From positions 1,054,001-1,118,000 of the forward strand of contig NZ_JALIQP010000002.1 in the NCBI RefSeq assembly GCF_023566055.1: a stretch of 64,000 nucleotides of DNA, given 5' to 3'. Both the position numbers and the translations under genes were made by a program. The DNA is from Halosolutus amylolyticus (GTDB lineage: Archaea > Halobacteriota > Halobacteria > Halobacteriales > Natrialbaceae). Position 1 is the stretch's first letter. Every line of letters starts with the position of its first letter. This document shows positions 26,589 to 35,616 of the stretch, piece after piece. The notes below the pieces were generated by a model. It was given only the letters and a program-made list of their open reading frames with translations. It made no database searches and was not told the DNA's origin.

Positions 26589-26739
26589 TGTATCTAGGAC
26601 GACGCGCGGAACGGGGATAAGTGTAATCTGAACGATATTTTTGTAACGCGGCATACTGAAATCCGTTTGAGTACCGGCCGCGGCGCTGGTCGCCGTCTGG
26701 CATCGCAAAAGCGGGACCGACGGTCGCGGACGACCGGCG

Positions 26740-26825
26740 TCATACGGTTTACTGTAAGTCATTTCCGGCGCAACCGCGATCCGGGCGGCGGTTGCGCCGG
26801 TAAATCGTTACAGCAATCCGTATCA
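26740..26825. repeat. Dispersed stop-anchored inverted-repeat element, copy C
   Basis: An 86-bp copy is oriented opposite to copy B, so that its TGATACGGATTGCTGTA end (read on the minus strand) starts with the TGA stop of the HTH regulator gene at 26823. The central stem is identical to copy B (CCGGCGCAACCGC with GCGGTTGCGCCGG), but the loop is reversed relative to the stop-proximal end. The distal end reads tcatacggtttactgta. Confidence 0.9.
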
Positions 26826-27725
26826 GGCCTCGTCGACTCGCGTCTCGAGAACGGTGAGGTCCTCGTCCATCGTCACCTGCAGTTCGTCGCCCGCCAGCGG
26901 AATCTGCACCTCGAGTCGGAGCGGGTCGCGATCGGAGACGCGCGTGTACTCGTCCGAGACGCACCACGGGAGCGTCCAGTAGGGACGCTCGTCGAGGGAA
27001 ACCCCGCGTTCACGGTGGAAACTGACGACGTCGGAGTGGTCGAGCAGGCGCAGGCCAACGGCCGAACAGAGCGTATGTTCACACTGTGCGCACTCGTGGT
27101 CGACGCGAAGGCCGACGCCGAGACAGCACGAACCGTCCTCGACGATCCGGGTCTCCATCCGGCCGTTGCACTCCGGACAGACGCCGTCGGCCGCCAGGCA
27201 GTGCAGGTGTCGAACCCGCTGGTCGAAGGCGTCGGCGAGTTCCTCGCGCGTCCGATCGTTCAGTCCGCCGGGCGGGAACCCGTACTCGCCATGGCGCTGG
27301 CCACACGCCTGGCACCGGATCGTGAACTGTTCGTCCTCGTAGCTCGCCTCGAGGGGGCCGTCACAGGCGTAACAGCTCCCCTCGACCGGGAACGGCTCGA
27401 TCGAGGGATCCTCGGTGAACGAACCCGCGATCACCGAGCGGACGACCTTCTCGCCGGCGTGTTTGAACGTGTATCCGTCGTCCGTCTGCGTGACGAAGTG
27501 TCCGGTCAGCTTCTGGAGGTGGTAGTTGAACTGCGCCGAATCCCGCATCCCCACCTCGCGTCGCAGGTCCGAGAAGGAGACACACTCCGCGTCTGCCGCC
27601 CACAGCGCCTCGAGGATCGACAACCGCGTCTCGTTGCCGACGAGCGCGAACGCGTCGGCGGGATCGAGACAGTCCGTACACTCGAGCGGGCTCTCGCCCT
27701 CGGTCGCGACGTCCGATCGACTCAT
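26823..27725 (-). CDS. ArsR-like winged-helix regulator with zinc-ribbon domains
   Basis: The 300-aa protein has an N-terminal winged helix (FALVGNETRLSILEALWAAD, then SFSDLRREVGMRDSAQFNYH), typical of haloarchaeal ArsR-type regulators. Two cysteine-rich modules follow: CYACDGP...IRCQACGQ (residues ~118-142) and CPECNGR...CAQCEHTLC (~190-225). The C-terminus is acidic and beta-rich. It probably binds DNA as a dimer and may sense metal or redox state. The start MSRSDVATEG was chosen over an ATG 27 nt upstream. A perfect AACTGT-4-ACAGTT inverted repeat sits 19-34 nt upstream, suggesting autoregulation. Confidence 0.83.
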   Translation of the reverse strand: MSRSDVATEGESPLECTDCLDPADAFALVGNETRLSILEALWAADAECVSFSDLRREVGMRDSAQFNYHLQKLTGHFVTQTDDGYTFKHAGEKVVRSVIAGSFTEDPSIEPFPVEGSCYACDGPLEASYEDEQFTIRCQACGQRHGEYGFPPGGLNDRTREELADAFDQRVRHLHCLAADGVCPECNGRMETRIVEDGSCCLGVGLRVDHECAQCEHTLCSAVGLRLLDHSDVVSFHRERGVSLDERPYWTLPWCVSDEYTRVSDRDPLRLEVQIPLAGDELQVTMDEDLTVLETRVDEA

Positions 27726-27743
27726 AGGGGCCCGTACAGGAGC

Positions 27744-27759
27744 AACTGTCAAAACAGTT
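27744..27759 (-). promoter_or_regulatory. Inverted repeat upstream of the ArsR-like regulator gene (candidate operator)
   Basis: AACTGT caaa ACAGTT is a perfect 6-bp inverted repeat 19-34 nt upstream of the regulator ATG. This is where the TATA box of a leaderless gene would lie, so a bound protein would block initiation. The assignment as an autoregulatory operator is inferred. Confidence 0.4.
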
Positions 27760-27811
27760 TGCTGAACCTCGTTTCTGTTACCTGGTTTTCATTTCGTGGG
27801 CCGATCGGCGC

Positions 27812-28816
27812 TCACCGGTGTCCCGGCCGCGGGGCCGCCTTCTGCAACGCGGTCTCGGCGACGTTGCCGCCGTAGTCGGCGCTCCGGGAGAGCGAGTCGA
27901 GGATCAGGCCGAGCGACTGGGCCCGGACGGGATCGAGGTCGCGAAGCATGTCGTCGATCTGGCGGGTGTGTTCGTCGATCTCGAGGACGGACTCGAGAGC
28001 CTCGTGGCCGAGGTCGGACGCCTCGTCGCCGTCCTCGGCGAACAGCGCGTCCATCGACTGCTCGAGGATCTCGGCGGCGTCCGCGTGGAGGTCGAGTAGC
28101 GCCTCCGCCACGTCTTCGGGGATCTCTTCGAGCTTCAGCGCGAGCTGGCTGATCTTGACGGCGTGGTCGGCGACGCGTTCGAGTTGCCGCGCGCTCGAGT
28201 GGAAGTCGAAACAGTCCTCGCGAGAGACACCGAGCCCTTCGGCGGCCCGGGGCGATCGCAGGGTGGCCCGGAAGATACGCGAGACGACGAGGAAGAGCCG
28301 ATCGACGTCGTCGTCGCGCTCGACGACGTCGTGGGCGATGTCGTCGTCGTTCTCGACGAGCGCCGTCACTGCGTCCTCGAGCATCGAGGTCGCGATCAGG
28401 CGCATCCGCGTGACGGCGTTGACGATCGACAGCTCCGAGGAATCGAGCAGGTCCTGGACGACCACGGAGTCGGAACTTTCGTCGACGATTTCGACGCCGA
28501 TGAGCCCCTGGATCGCGCTTCGAATCGACCGACGCTGGTCCGTCGTGATCCGGTTCGCCTCGAGACGGATGACGTCGAACCCGCTGACGTACATCGTCAG
28601 CACGGCGCGAGTCAGTTGCTCCCCGTCGAGCGACGCGACGTCGAGCGTCCCCTCCTGGTGGCTCGACTCGCGCTGCGGCGTGACGATCAGCGTGTCGTCT
28701 TGCGTGTAGATTTCGACGGTCGATCCGCTGGCGACGTCGTTGGCCGTGGCCCACGTCTTCGGGAGCGAGACGGTGTACGTCGATCCGCCGGTCACCTGGA
28801 CCTTGCGCGTCTCCAT
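27812..28816 (-). CDS. Phosphate uptake regulator: AbrB-like DNA-binding domain fused to PhoU domains
   Basis: The 334-aa protein starts METRKVQVTGGSTYTVSLPK, an AbrB/SpoVT-type swapped-hairpin DNA-binding domain (residues 1-50). Two PhoU-like three-helix units follow (~110-330), with the E/D-rich metal-binding signature HSSARQLERVADHAVKISQL near 205 and RSADYGGNVAETAL near the end. It is divergent to the pst operon and has a strong leaderless promoter (TATA at 28841-28849). It probably represses or tunes pst transcription in response to phosphate; a paralogue ends the pst operon at 34603. Confidence 0.9.
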   Translation of the reverse strand: METRKVQVTGGSTYTVSLPKTWATANDVASGSTVEIYTQDDTLIVTPQRESSHQEGTLDVASLDGEQLTRAVLTMYVSGFDVIRLEANRITTDQRRSIRSAIQGLIGVEIVDESSDSVVVQDLLDSSELSIVNAVTRMRLIATSMLEDAVTALVENDDDIAHDVVERDDDVDRLFLVVSRIFRATLRSPRAAEGLGVSREDCFDFHSSARQLERVADHAVKISQLALKLEEIPEDVAEALLDLHADAAEILEQSMDALFAEDGDEASDLGHEALESVLEIDEHTRQIDDMLRDLDPVRAQSLGLILDSLSRSADYGGNVAETALQKAAPRPGHR

Positions 28817-28840
28817 AGGGGGACCGTCTGCATCCCTGGA

Positions 28841-28849
28841 ATATAAATT
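28841..28849 (-). promoter_or_regulatory. TATA box of the divergent AbrB-PhoU gene
   Basis: The minus strand reads ggttaatttatattcc across 28841-28856, a good archaeal TATA element centred about 29 nt upstream of the ATG at 28816. This predicts a leaderless transcript. Confidence 0.6.
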
Positions 28850-28856
28850 AACCTAA

Positions 28857-29243
28857 TTCTATAGAGATCCCCTCGTTACGGCAAGTAAGCAGGTGTTTTG
28901 GCAGATTCTCGGTGGGTACTGGTACTGATCCATACGTGATCCTCACGTCGAGAGTGTTTCCCAATGTACTACTATATAGAATTCGAGAGCCTGTAGTGCC
29001 AAATCCTCGCTTCCCGACGTGTCGGCCGGAATCGACCGGCCGATCGAACTGGAAGACCCGTTCGCGTGCGGTCGCGTCGTGAAATAGATAGCAGGCAGAC
29101 CGCGGTACCGGAACCGAGTGAGTGTCTCGAGTTGGAATCCGATTTCGCCGCGTGGGTCAGTACGTACCGGTACGTATCCCTCTACAGACGCACGTTCCGA
29201 GATATAGATATCTGGTAGTAGATATATAGGAATTAGCACCGTA
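28857..29243. promoter_or_regulatory. pst control region with palindromes
   Basis: This ~390-nt gap between the divergent AbrB-PhoU gene and pstS is AT-rich for the window. It holds an imperfect hairpin (tcggccgg...ccggccga, 29022-29043), a perfect 16-bp palindrome (29161-29176) and AT-rich blocks gatatagatatc and gatatatagg (29200-29230) that may be phosphate-responsive elements or TATA/BRE sites. A 98-codon minus-strand frame here does not look coding. Confidence 0.55.
29161..29176. promoter_or_regulatory. Perfect 16-bp palindrome upstream of pstS
   Basis: TACGTACCGGTACGTA is its own reverse complement. It ends 96 nt before the pstS ATG. A palindrome of this length suits a dimeric regulator such as the adjacent AbrB-PhoU proteins. 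No second copy was noticed elsewhere in the window. Confidence 0.45.
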
Positions 29244-29250
29244 TTTATAT
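29244..29250 (+). promoter_or_regulatory. TATA box of pstS
   Basis: tttatat, in the context ccgtatttatatgg, lies 23-29 nt upstream of ATG 29273. This spacing predicts transcription starting at about the start codon and argues against the alternative ATG 29249, which lies inside the TATA box. Confidence 0.6.
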
Positions 29251-29272
29251 GGGCTGTACAATCGTCTACCCG

Positions 29273-30247
29273 ATGACGGACAACCAGTCTGGGCGGTTGG
29301 TGGACACAGTCTCACGACGGAAATTCCTCGCCTCCAGTGGGGCGATGGGTGCAGTCGCAGTTGCAGGCTGTTCGGAAACCGATTCAGACGACACTGGCAA
29401 CGGCGGCAGCGAGGACCTCTCCGGCGAGGTCCGTATCACGGGTTCGAGTACCGTGTTCCCGGTCTCGGACGCGATGGCTGAGCGGTTCATGGACGAGTAC
29501 CCCCACGTGAACGTGACGACCGACTCGACCGGTAGCGGCGGCGGGTTCGAGAACCACTTCTGTCCCGGCGACTCCGACATCAACGGTGCGTCCCGACCGG
29601 TCAAGGACGAGGAGCTGAGCCAGTGTGACGAGAACGGCGTCACCCCGATCGAGATGCAGGTCGCCGGCGACGCGCTCACGATGGCGGTCAGTCCCGAGAA
29701 CGACTGGGTCGACTGCATGAGCTACGACGAGATGGCCCAGATCTGGGGCGAGAACGGCGCCGAAATGTGGTCGGACGTCAACTCCGACTGGCCCGACGAA
29801 CCGTTCGATCTCTACGGACCCGACACGACCTCGGGGACGTACGACTGGTTCAGCGAGAACGTCAACGGCGGCGGCCACACGGACCAGCACGAAGGCACCG
29901 AGGACGACAACATCATCCTCGAAGCGCTCCAGCAGAACCCGTACGCGATGGGCTACTTCGGCTTCGCCTACTACGCAGAGAACGAGGACCGGGTGAAGGC
30001 CGTCGAAGTCAAAGAGAACGAAGGCGACGATTGCGTCGCGCCGAGCCTCGATGCCGCGAGCGAAGGCGACTACCCGATGGCCCGACCGCTGTTCATCTAC
30101 CCCTCGGAAGAAGCCCTCGAGCGCGAGGAAGTCCGCACGTTCGTCGAGTTCTACATCGAGAACACCTCTGCCGACTGGATCGGCAGCGACGTCGGCTACG
30201 TCCCGGCGAACGACGACCTCGTCCAGGAGAATCTCGACAAGATCTAA
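29273..30247 (+). CDS. pstS: Phosphate ABC transporter substrate-binding lipoprotein PstS
   Basis: The 324-aa protein starts MTDNQSGRLVDTVSRRKFLA. SRRKFLASSGAMGAVAVAGC is a Tat signal with lipobox, so the protein is exported folded and lipid-anchored. The mature domain has RITGSSTVFPVSDAMAERF and TTDSTGSGGGFENHFCPGDS, which hold the phosphate-binding Ser/Thr and Arg/Asp residues typical of PstS, then DGP-like YGPDTTSGTYDWF. It delivers phosphate to PstCA. The TATA box position decides the start. Confidence 0.96.
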   Translation: MTDNQSGRLVDTVSRRKFLASSGAMGAVAVAGCSETDSDDTGNGGSEDLSGEVRITGSSTVFPVSDAMAERFMDEYPHVNVTTDSTGSGGGFENHFCPGDSDINGASRPVKDEELSQCDENGVTPIEMQVAGDALTMAVSPENDWVDCMSYDEMAQIWGENGAEMWSDVNSDWPDEPFDLYGPDTTSGTYDWFSENVNGGGHTDQHEGTEDDNIILEALQQNPYAMGYFGFAYYAENEDRVKAVEVKENEGDDCVAPSLDAASEGDYPMARPLFIYPSEEALEREEVRTFVEFYIENTSADWIGSDVGYVPANDDLVQENLDKI

Positions 30248-30333
30248 TCGGGGCAAATCGACCGCTCGAATCGGTTTTGATCGTTTTTCGAGTATTTCGA
30301 ATTGAGTACCACTACGAACCAGATGTTCCTGAA

Positions 30334-31272
30334 ATGAGTACCGAATCATCATCCCCCGATCTGACGCGATCGAGGCACGGCACCGCGACGTTAGAACGAC
30401 TGTACAAGTGGGCGCTGTTCGGCTGTGCGGCGTTGACGGTGTTCGTGACGGTGGCGATCGTCGTCACCCTGGCCGTCGACGCCGTCAAGTTCTTCGGGGA
30501 CGTCGGTGTCGTCGAGTTTCTGACCGGCACGAGCTGGAAACCCTCGAGTCGCGAAGAGTACGGCGTCTTGCCGCTGGTGACCGCGACGCTCACCGTGACG
30601 GTCATCTCGGCGATGGTTGCCATCCCGATCGGGACGGCCGCGGCGGTCTACCTGAGCGAGTACGCGAGCGATCGAATGCGCTCGGTGCTCAAACCGGCCC
30701 TCGAAATCCTCGCGGGGATTCCGACGGTCGTCTACGGCTACCTGGCGCTGGTCTACCTCACGCCGTGGCTTCGAGCAGTCGGTGCGCCGATAAACCTGTT
30801 CAACCTGCTCAGCGCCTCGATCATGGTCGGCATCCTGATCATCCCGATGGTCTCGTCGCTGTCGGAAGACGCGATGAGCGCCGTCCCCGACGAACTCCGG
30901 CAGGCGGGGTACGGCCTCGGAGCGACCAAGTACGAGGTGTCGACCGGAATCGTCGTCCCGGCCGCCGTCTCCGGGATCTTCTCCTCGTACATCCTCGCGC
31001 TCTCGCGTGCGATCGGCGAGACGATGGTCGTCGTGATGGCGGGCGGAATGAGCGCGCGAATGCTCGATACGTCGAACCCGTTCGCCCACATCTTCGAATC
31101 GGGAGAGACGATGACCGCCGCGATGGTCCACGCCGTCACGAGCGACGCGGTCGGGGGAACGCCGGAGTTCTACGCGATGTTCGCGATCGGGCTGACGCTA
31201 TTCGTCATCACGTTCGCGATGAATCTGATCAGCAATCGAATCGCCGCACGCTACAAAGAGGAATACCAATGA
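30334..31272 (+). CDS. pstC: Phosphate ABC transporter permease PstC
   Basis: The 312-aa inner-membrane permease starts MSTESSSPDLTRSRHGTATL at ATG 30334. It has six transmembrane helices and the EAA coupling loop AGYGLGATKYEVSTGIVVPA near residue 190, which contacts PstB. IPTVVYGYLALVYLTPWLR is typical of PstC. The stop TGA overlaps the start of a 22-codon frame by ATGA. Confidence 0.95.
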   Translation: MSTESSSPDLTRSRHGTATLERLYKWALFGCAALTVFVTVAIVVTLAVDAVKFFGDVGVVEFLTGTSWKPSSREEYGVLPLVTATLTVTVISAMVAIPIGTAAAVYLSEYASDRMRSVLKPALEILAGIPTVVYGYLALVYLTPWLRAVGAPINLFNLLSASIMVGILIIPMVSSLSEDAMSAVPDELRQAGYGLGATKYEVSTGIVVPAAVSGIFSSYILALSRAIGETMVVVMAGGMSARMLDTSNPFAHIFESGETMTAAMVHAVTSDAVGGTPEFYAMFAIGLTLFVITFAMNLISNRIAARYKEEYQ

Positions 31273-31337
31273 GAGACAGTCGAAGGATCACGGCAGAATC
31301 GAACACGACGGGAACGATGACGGAGGTGTCACGCTGA
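31269..31337 (+). CDS. 22-aa ORF coupling pstC and pstA
   Basis: ATG 31269-31271 overlaps the pstC stop (ATGA). The 22-codon frame MRDSRRITAESNTTGTMTEV.. ends in TGA 31335-31337, whose last A is the A of the pstA ATG (TGATG). Both junctions have the geometry of translational coupling. The peptide is unrecognised. It could be a real microprotein, or just a translated spacer that carries ribosomes from pstC to pstA. Confidence 0.4.
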   Translation: MRDSRRITAESNTTGTMTEVSR

Positions 31338-33055
31338 TGGCGACCGCAGATGACCAAGCCCAACAGTGGTTCGGGGCCGACGGACAGGTCAGCCAACTTC
31401 GGGGAGCGATATTTAGATACTCCTGTCTTGGAGCCACGCTGCTCGCACTCACGCTCGTCTTCGTCTTCCTGCTCTACGTCGCCAACGACGCCTTCCAGCC
31501 GGCGACGGCCTCGACGGGCTGGCTACTCACGGTCGCCGCGACGGTCGTCCTTCCGGCGGTGGTCCTCGCCGCGTACTTTTACTTCCGCGACACGCGAGCG
31601 GGGGAAGTCGCTTACATCTCGTTCGGGCTGCCGATCGCGTCGACGCTGCTCGCGGGCGGCGCGCTCATCGTGTTCAACGAGATCGTCACTCCGCACGGGT
31701 GGTTCGCCCTGGTCGCCGCGATCGGCGCTGCGTACGTCGTCATCGAACTCTACGTCCGAAAACGACGTGCCGTCGCTTCGGCCCTGGAGCAGTTCGCCGT
31801 CAGGGTCGGCGTCCCGATCCTCGCGATCGTCGGAATCCCCGGATTCGGCGTCGATCGGACGATTTCGACGCCGCTGCTCGGACAGGAGCTGTTCCACCTG
31901 TCGGTCTCGGTTCCGACGCTCGTTCCGAGCCTTCGGGGCCTCATCCTCTCACTCCCGGTGCTCCCGATGGACTCGGTCGCACTGCTGTTGTCGTTCACGC
32001 TCCCGCTCGCCGGGGTGGCCGCGATCCGGATCCGTCGCGTCCGGGAGACCGATCGCGACGCACTCGTTGCCGCCGGTGCGGTCGTCGCGGCGGCGGGTCT
32101 CGGACTCGTCGCGGCACCGTTCGTCGGCGTCTCTGCGATGACGTGGGTCGTCGTCTCGACCGTCCTCGTCGTTCCGATCGGATTGTACGTCGAGTCGGTC
32201 TTCCGTAACGGAGAGGGAATTGCCGGCCTCGCGTTCCCCGTGGTCGTCGGCACCGGCGCGTTGCTCGCGTTCGTCGTCGTCGAGACGCTCGGCTTCACCG
32301 GCCCCGACCTCTGGCTCGACTGGAACTTCCTGACGGAAAGCCACAGTCGGACGCCACGAGACGCGGGGATCTACCCCGCTCTCGTCGGCTCGATCATGAT
32401 TCTGATCGTCGTCGCGATCATGGCGTTCCCGGTCGGCCTCGGCGCCGCGATCTACCTCGAGGAGTACGCACCGAATCAGGGACTGGCCGGAAAACTGGTC
32501 GAACTCATCGAGATCAACATCGCGAACCTCGCGGGCGTCCCCTCCGTGGTCTACGGCGTTCTCGGTCTCGCGCTGTTCGTCCGCGGGATCGGGTTACGAC
32601 CTGGGATCGTCATCGTCGGCGGGTTGACTATCGGATTGCTGATCCTTCCCATCGTCATCGTCTCCGCACAGGAAGCGATCCGCGCCGTTCCCGACTCGCT
32701 GCGGCAGGCGTCCTACGGGATGGGCGCGACCCGATGGCAGACCGTCCGCAACGTCGTTCTGCCGCGAGCGGCACCGGGAATCTTTACCGGGACGATTCTC
32801 GCGTTCGGCCGAGCGATCGGCGAGACGGCGCCGCTGCTGATGATCGGGATCGCGGCCGTCGTTCGCGTCTCGCCGAACTCCTTTTTCGGACTGACCGGCG
32901 CGATGCCGCGCCAGATCTTCACGTGGTCGCGGCTCATCGCCACCGACTTCCGGTACGGAGTCCTCGCGGCGGGGGTCGTCACCCTGCTCGTCGTGATGTT
33001 GATGATGAACGGGACGGCGATCGTGCTACGGAACAAGTACCAGCGACAGGACTGA
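31337..33055 (+). CDS. pstA: Phosphate ABC transporter permease PstA with extended N-terminal membrane region
   Basis: The 572-aa protein is about twice the usual bacterial PstA length. Residues ~300-572 are the canonical permease: [38 protein letters not shown] and the EAA loop [19 protein letters not shown]. The first ~300 residues add about eight hydrophobic helices of unknown role. The start ATG 31337 overlaps the preceding 22-codon ORF by one base. PstA, PstC and PstB form the high-affinity phosphate importer. Confidence 0.94.
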   Translation: MATADDQAQQWFGADGQVSQLRGAIFRYSCLGATLLALTLVFVFLLYVANDAFQPATASTGWLLTVAATVVLPAVVLAAYFYFRDTRAGEVAYISFGLPIASTLLAGGALIVFNEIVTPHGWFALVAAIGAAYVVIELYVRKRRAVASALEQFAVRVGVPILAIVGIPGFGVDRTISTPLLGQELFHLSVSVPTLVPSLRGLILSLPVLPMDSVALLLSFTLPLAGVAAIRIRRVRETDRDALVAAGAVVAAAGLGLVAAPFVGVSAMTWVVVSTVLVVPIGLYVESVFRNGEGIAGLAFPVVVGTGALLAFVVVETLGFTGPDLWLDWNFLTESHSRTPRDAGIYPALVGSIMILIVVAIMAFPVGLGAAIYLEEYAPNQGLAGKLVELIEINIANLAGVPSVVYGVLGLALFVRGIGLRPGIVIVGGLTIGLLILPIVIVSAQEAIRAVPDSLRQASYGMGATRWQTVRNVVLPRAAPGIFTGTILAFGRAIGETAPLLMIGIAAVVRVSPNSFFGLTGAMPRQIFTWSRLIATDFRYGVLAAGVVTLLVVMLMMNGTAIVLRNKYQRQD

Positions 33056-33062
33056 ACGACTC

Positions 33063-33941
33063 ATGAGCTACGACACGACATCCGAAACCGACAGCAACAC
33101 CGAATCGCGACCAGCCAGCGAGACGAAAGACGAGAGCCTGATCAGTACGTCGATCGACGTCGACGGTCGCGAACGAGCCCCGAGCGCCGGGGACCCGATC
33201 GTCGAAACCCACGATCTCGACGTCTACTACGGGGACGAACAGGCCATTCGGAGCGTCGAGATGGCCATTCCCGAGAACCAGGTGACGGCGCTGATCGGCC
33301 CCTCCGGCTGCGGCAAGTCGACGGTCCTGCGATCGATTAACCGGATGAACGACCTGATCGACGTCGCCCGCGTCGACGGCGCGATCGAGTTCGACGGCAA
33401 GAACGTCTACGACGACGATGTCGATCCGGTCGCCCTGCGCCGCAAGATCGGGATGGTGTTTCAGCAACCCAATCCCTTCCCCAAGTCGATCTACGAGAAC
33501 GTCGCGTACGGCCTGAGAATCCAGGGAATCGACGACGACGTCGACGAGCGCGTCGAACGGGCGCTCGAACGGGCCGCCCTGCTCGAAGAGGTCGAGGGTC
33601 GACTCGACGAATCCGGGCTTGACCTCTCGGGCGGCCAGCAACAGCGGCTCTGTATCGCCCGCGCGATCGCGCCCGATCCGGAGGTCATCCTGATGGACGA
33701 ACCGGCCTCGGCGCTCGACCCGATCGCGACTTCGAAGATCGAGGACCTGATCGCCGACCTCGCCGAGGAGTACACGGTCGTCATCGTCACCCACAACATG
33801 CAACAGGCCGCGCGCATCTCCGACAAGACGGCCGTCTTCCTCACCGGCGGCGAACTCGTCGAGTTCGACGACACCGCGAAAATCTTCGAGAATCCCGAGC
33901 ACGACCGCGTCGAGGACTACATCACCGGAAAGTTCGGCTAA
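33063..33941 (+). CDS. pstB: Phosphate ABC transporter ATP-binding protein PstB
   Basis: The 292-aa ATPase has an extended acidic/serine-rich N-terminus (residues 1-45) before the ABC domain. Walker [10 protein letters not shown] is at 79-87, the Q loop QQPNPFPKS at 134-142, the ABC signature LSGGQQQR at 188-195, Walker B VILMDEP at 208-214, and the switch His in [13 protein letters not shown]. The Q-loop and signature are characteristic of PstB. It lies 7 nt after pstA and 2 nt before phoU. Confidence 0.97.
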   Translation: MSYDTTSETDSNTESRPASETKDESLISTSIDVDGRERAPSAGDPIVETHDLDVYYGDEQAIRSVEMAIPENQVTALIGPSGCGKSTVLRSINRMNDLIDVARVDGAIEFDGKNVYDDDVDPVALRRKIGMVFQQPNPFPKSIYENVAYGLRIQGIDDDVDERVERALERAALLEEVEGRLDESGLDLSGGQQQRLCIARAIAPDPEVILMDEPASALDPIATSKIEDLIADLAEEYTVVIVTHNMQQAARISDKTAVFLTGGELVEFDDTAKIFENPEHDRVEDYITGKFG

Positions 33942-33943
33942 TC

Positions 33944-34603
33944 ATGTCACGGAACGAATACCAGCACCAGCTCGACGCACTGCGCGAGGACGTCCTCGAG
34001 ATGAGCGACCTCGTCTGCAGCCGACTCCGACGGGCGCTCGAGGCCTACGAGTCGAAAGACGGCGACCTCGCGGACCGGGTCATCGCCGGCGATCACGAGA
34101 TCAACCGGCTGTACCTCGATCTCGAGCAGGACTGTATCGATCTGCTGGCGCTCCAGCAACCCGTCGCGGGCGACCTGCGCTTTGTCGCCGCCTCGTTCAA
34201 GATCATCACCGACCTGGAACGGATCGGCGACCTCGCCGTCAACCTGGCCGAGTACGCCCAGCAGGCCGAGCGGAACCGCTACCCCGACGTCGACATCGCC
34301 CACGTCGGCACGGAGACGATCGCGATGGTCGAGGACGCCATGCAAGCGTACGCCGCGGACGACGCCACCGCGACCCACGACGTCGCCGCGATGGACGACG
34401 AGATCGACGATCGGTGCGAGCGGGCGAGTCGGATTGTCGTGCAGGACCTCGTCGAGACCGGGCGCGACGAGGACGACCTGCTCGAGGACGTCTCCCGGAT
34501 GCTCCTGACGATCCGTGATATCGAGCGGGTCGGCGACCACGCGGTCAACATCGCGGCACGAACGCTGTACATGGTCGACAACGACGACGAACTGATCTAC
34601 TGA
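33944..34603 (+). CDS. phoU: Phosphate signalling protein PhoU
   Basis: The 219-aa protein has the two PhoU three-helix bundles, with metal-ligand signatures FKIITDLERIGDLAVNLAEY (residues ~84-103) and IRDIERVGDHAVNIAARTLY (~187-206). PhoU restrains Pst uptake and, in bacteria, signalling to PhoR; archaea lack PhoR, so the partner here is unknown. It starts 2 nt after pstB, and its TGA overlaps the next ATG (TGATG). Confidence 0.95.
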   Translation: MSRNEYQHQLDALREDVLEMSDLVCSRLRRALEAYESKDGDLADRVIAGDHEINRLYLDLEQDCIDLLALQQPVAGDLRFVAASFKIITDLERIGDLAVNLAEYAQQAERNRYPDVDIAHVGTETIAMVEDAMQAYAADDATATHDVAAMDDEIDDRCERASRIVVQDLVETGRDEDDLLEDVSRMLLTIRDIERVGDHAVNIAARTLYMVDNDDELIY

Positions 34604-35616
34604 TGAGTCGAAACCAGCTGTCGAACGGACCGTTCGACCCGTTCGACCCGGTCGAACGCACAGTACAGCTCGCCGGGACCTCGACGTTCGTCGTCTCGCT
34701 CCCCAAGGCGTGGGCGACCGAGCAGGGGCTCGAGTCCGGCGAATCGATGTACCTCTACCCCCACGCGGATCGGCTGGTCGCCGCGACCGAGACGCTGTCG
34801 TCCCGGGACCGGACCGCGACCGTCGACGCCAGCACCGCGACCGACGAGACGGCCGAGCGACGCGTCAGGAGCGCGTACGCGATCGGCTGTGACCGGATCA
34901 CCGTCACCGGACTCGACGACGCCGATCCGGGGGTCCGCCGGACGATCGAACGGACGGTCAGTCGACTCGTCGGGATCACGATCGAGTCGGACGCCGGCGA
35001 TCGGCTGCTCGTCGCGGACCTGCTCGACAGCAGCGAGGTGTCGCTCCCGCAGACGATCGCGCAGGCTCAACACGTCGCGCTGGAACTGCACGCGGACGCG
35101 ATCGAGGCCCTCCTGGCCGACGATGCCGACCGCGCCCGGCGCGTGATCGATCGAACCGACGACGTCGATCGGCTGGTCGCGTTCGTCAGTCGCGGGTTCC
35201 ACCGCGGGCTGGAGGACGTCCACGAGATCAGCCGGCTCGGAACCGATCGGCTGGCCGCCGTTCGCGAATACCGGATCGCCCGACAGCTCGAACGGATCGC
35301 CGATCACGCCGCGGAGATCGCGAGGGTGACGACCCGACAGTCCGGACCACCGGCGGACCCGATCGCCGACCGTCTCGAGTCGCTCGGCACCGACGCGCGG
35401 ACCGTCGTCGAACTGGCCCTGGGCGGCGAGACCGAGCGGGCCGACGAGACGATGGCCGCCGTTCGCGAGGCGAGTCGCCGGCTCGATCGTGACCTGGCCG
35501 AGCGAGCGGGCCGGGACGCGTACCTGCACGGAACGGCGGGACAGCGGATCCGCCGCACCGCCGAACACGGGATCGAGATCGCCGACGCGAGAGCCGAATC
35601 CGCGATCGAGGACTGA
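34603..35616 (+). CDS. AbrB-PhoU phosphate uptake regulator (second paralogue)
   Basis: The 337-aa protein begins with an AbrB-like domain (ERTVQLAGTSTFVVSLPKAW, residues 18-37) and continues with PhoU-type helices, including AVREYRIARQLERIADHAAE near 220 and TAEHGIEIADAR at the end. It is the last gene of the pst operon, overlapping phoU by one base. With the divergent homologue at 27812-28816, the pst locus is bracketed by two DNA-binding PhoU proteins. Acidic metal ligands are less complete than in PhoU itself. Confidence 0.9.
   Translation: MSRNQLSNGPFDPFDPVERTVQLAGTSTFVVSLPKAWATEQGLESGESMYLYPHADRLVAATETLSSRDRTATVDASTATDETAERRVRSAYAIGCDRITVTGLDDADPGVRRTIERTVSRLVGITIESDAGDRLLVADLLDSSEVSLPQTIAQAQHVALELHADAIEALLADDADRARRVIDRTDDVDRLVAFVSRGFHRGLEDVHEISRLGTDRLAAVREYRIARQLERIADHAAEIARVTTRQSGPPADPIADRLESLGTDARTVVELALGGETERADETMAAVREASRRLDRDLAERAGRDAYLHGTAGQRIRRTAEHGIEIADARAESAIED

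Noticed and set aside
28943-29239. 98-codon minus-strand frame in the pst control region
   Set aside because: It covers the promoter palindrome and AT-rich blocks, has no haloarchaeal acidic bias and no start signal, so it is not treated as a gene.
29249-29272. Alternative pstS start ATG 29249
   Set aside because: It lies within the TATA box and leaves the Tat signal with an odd leader; ATG 29273 fits leaderless transcription.
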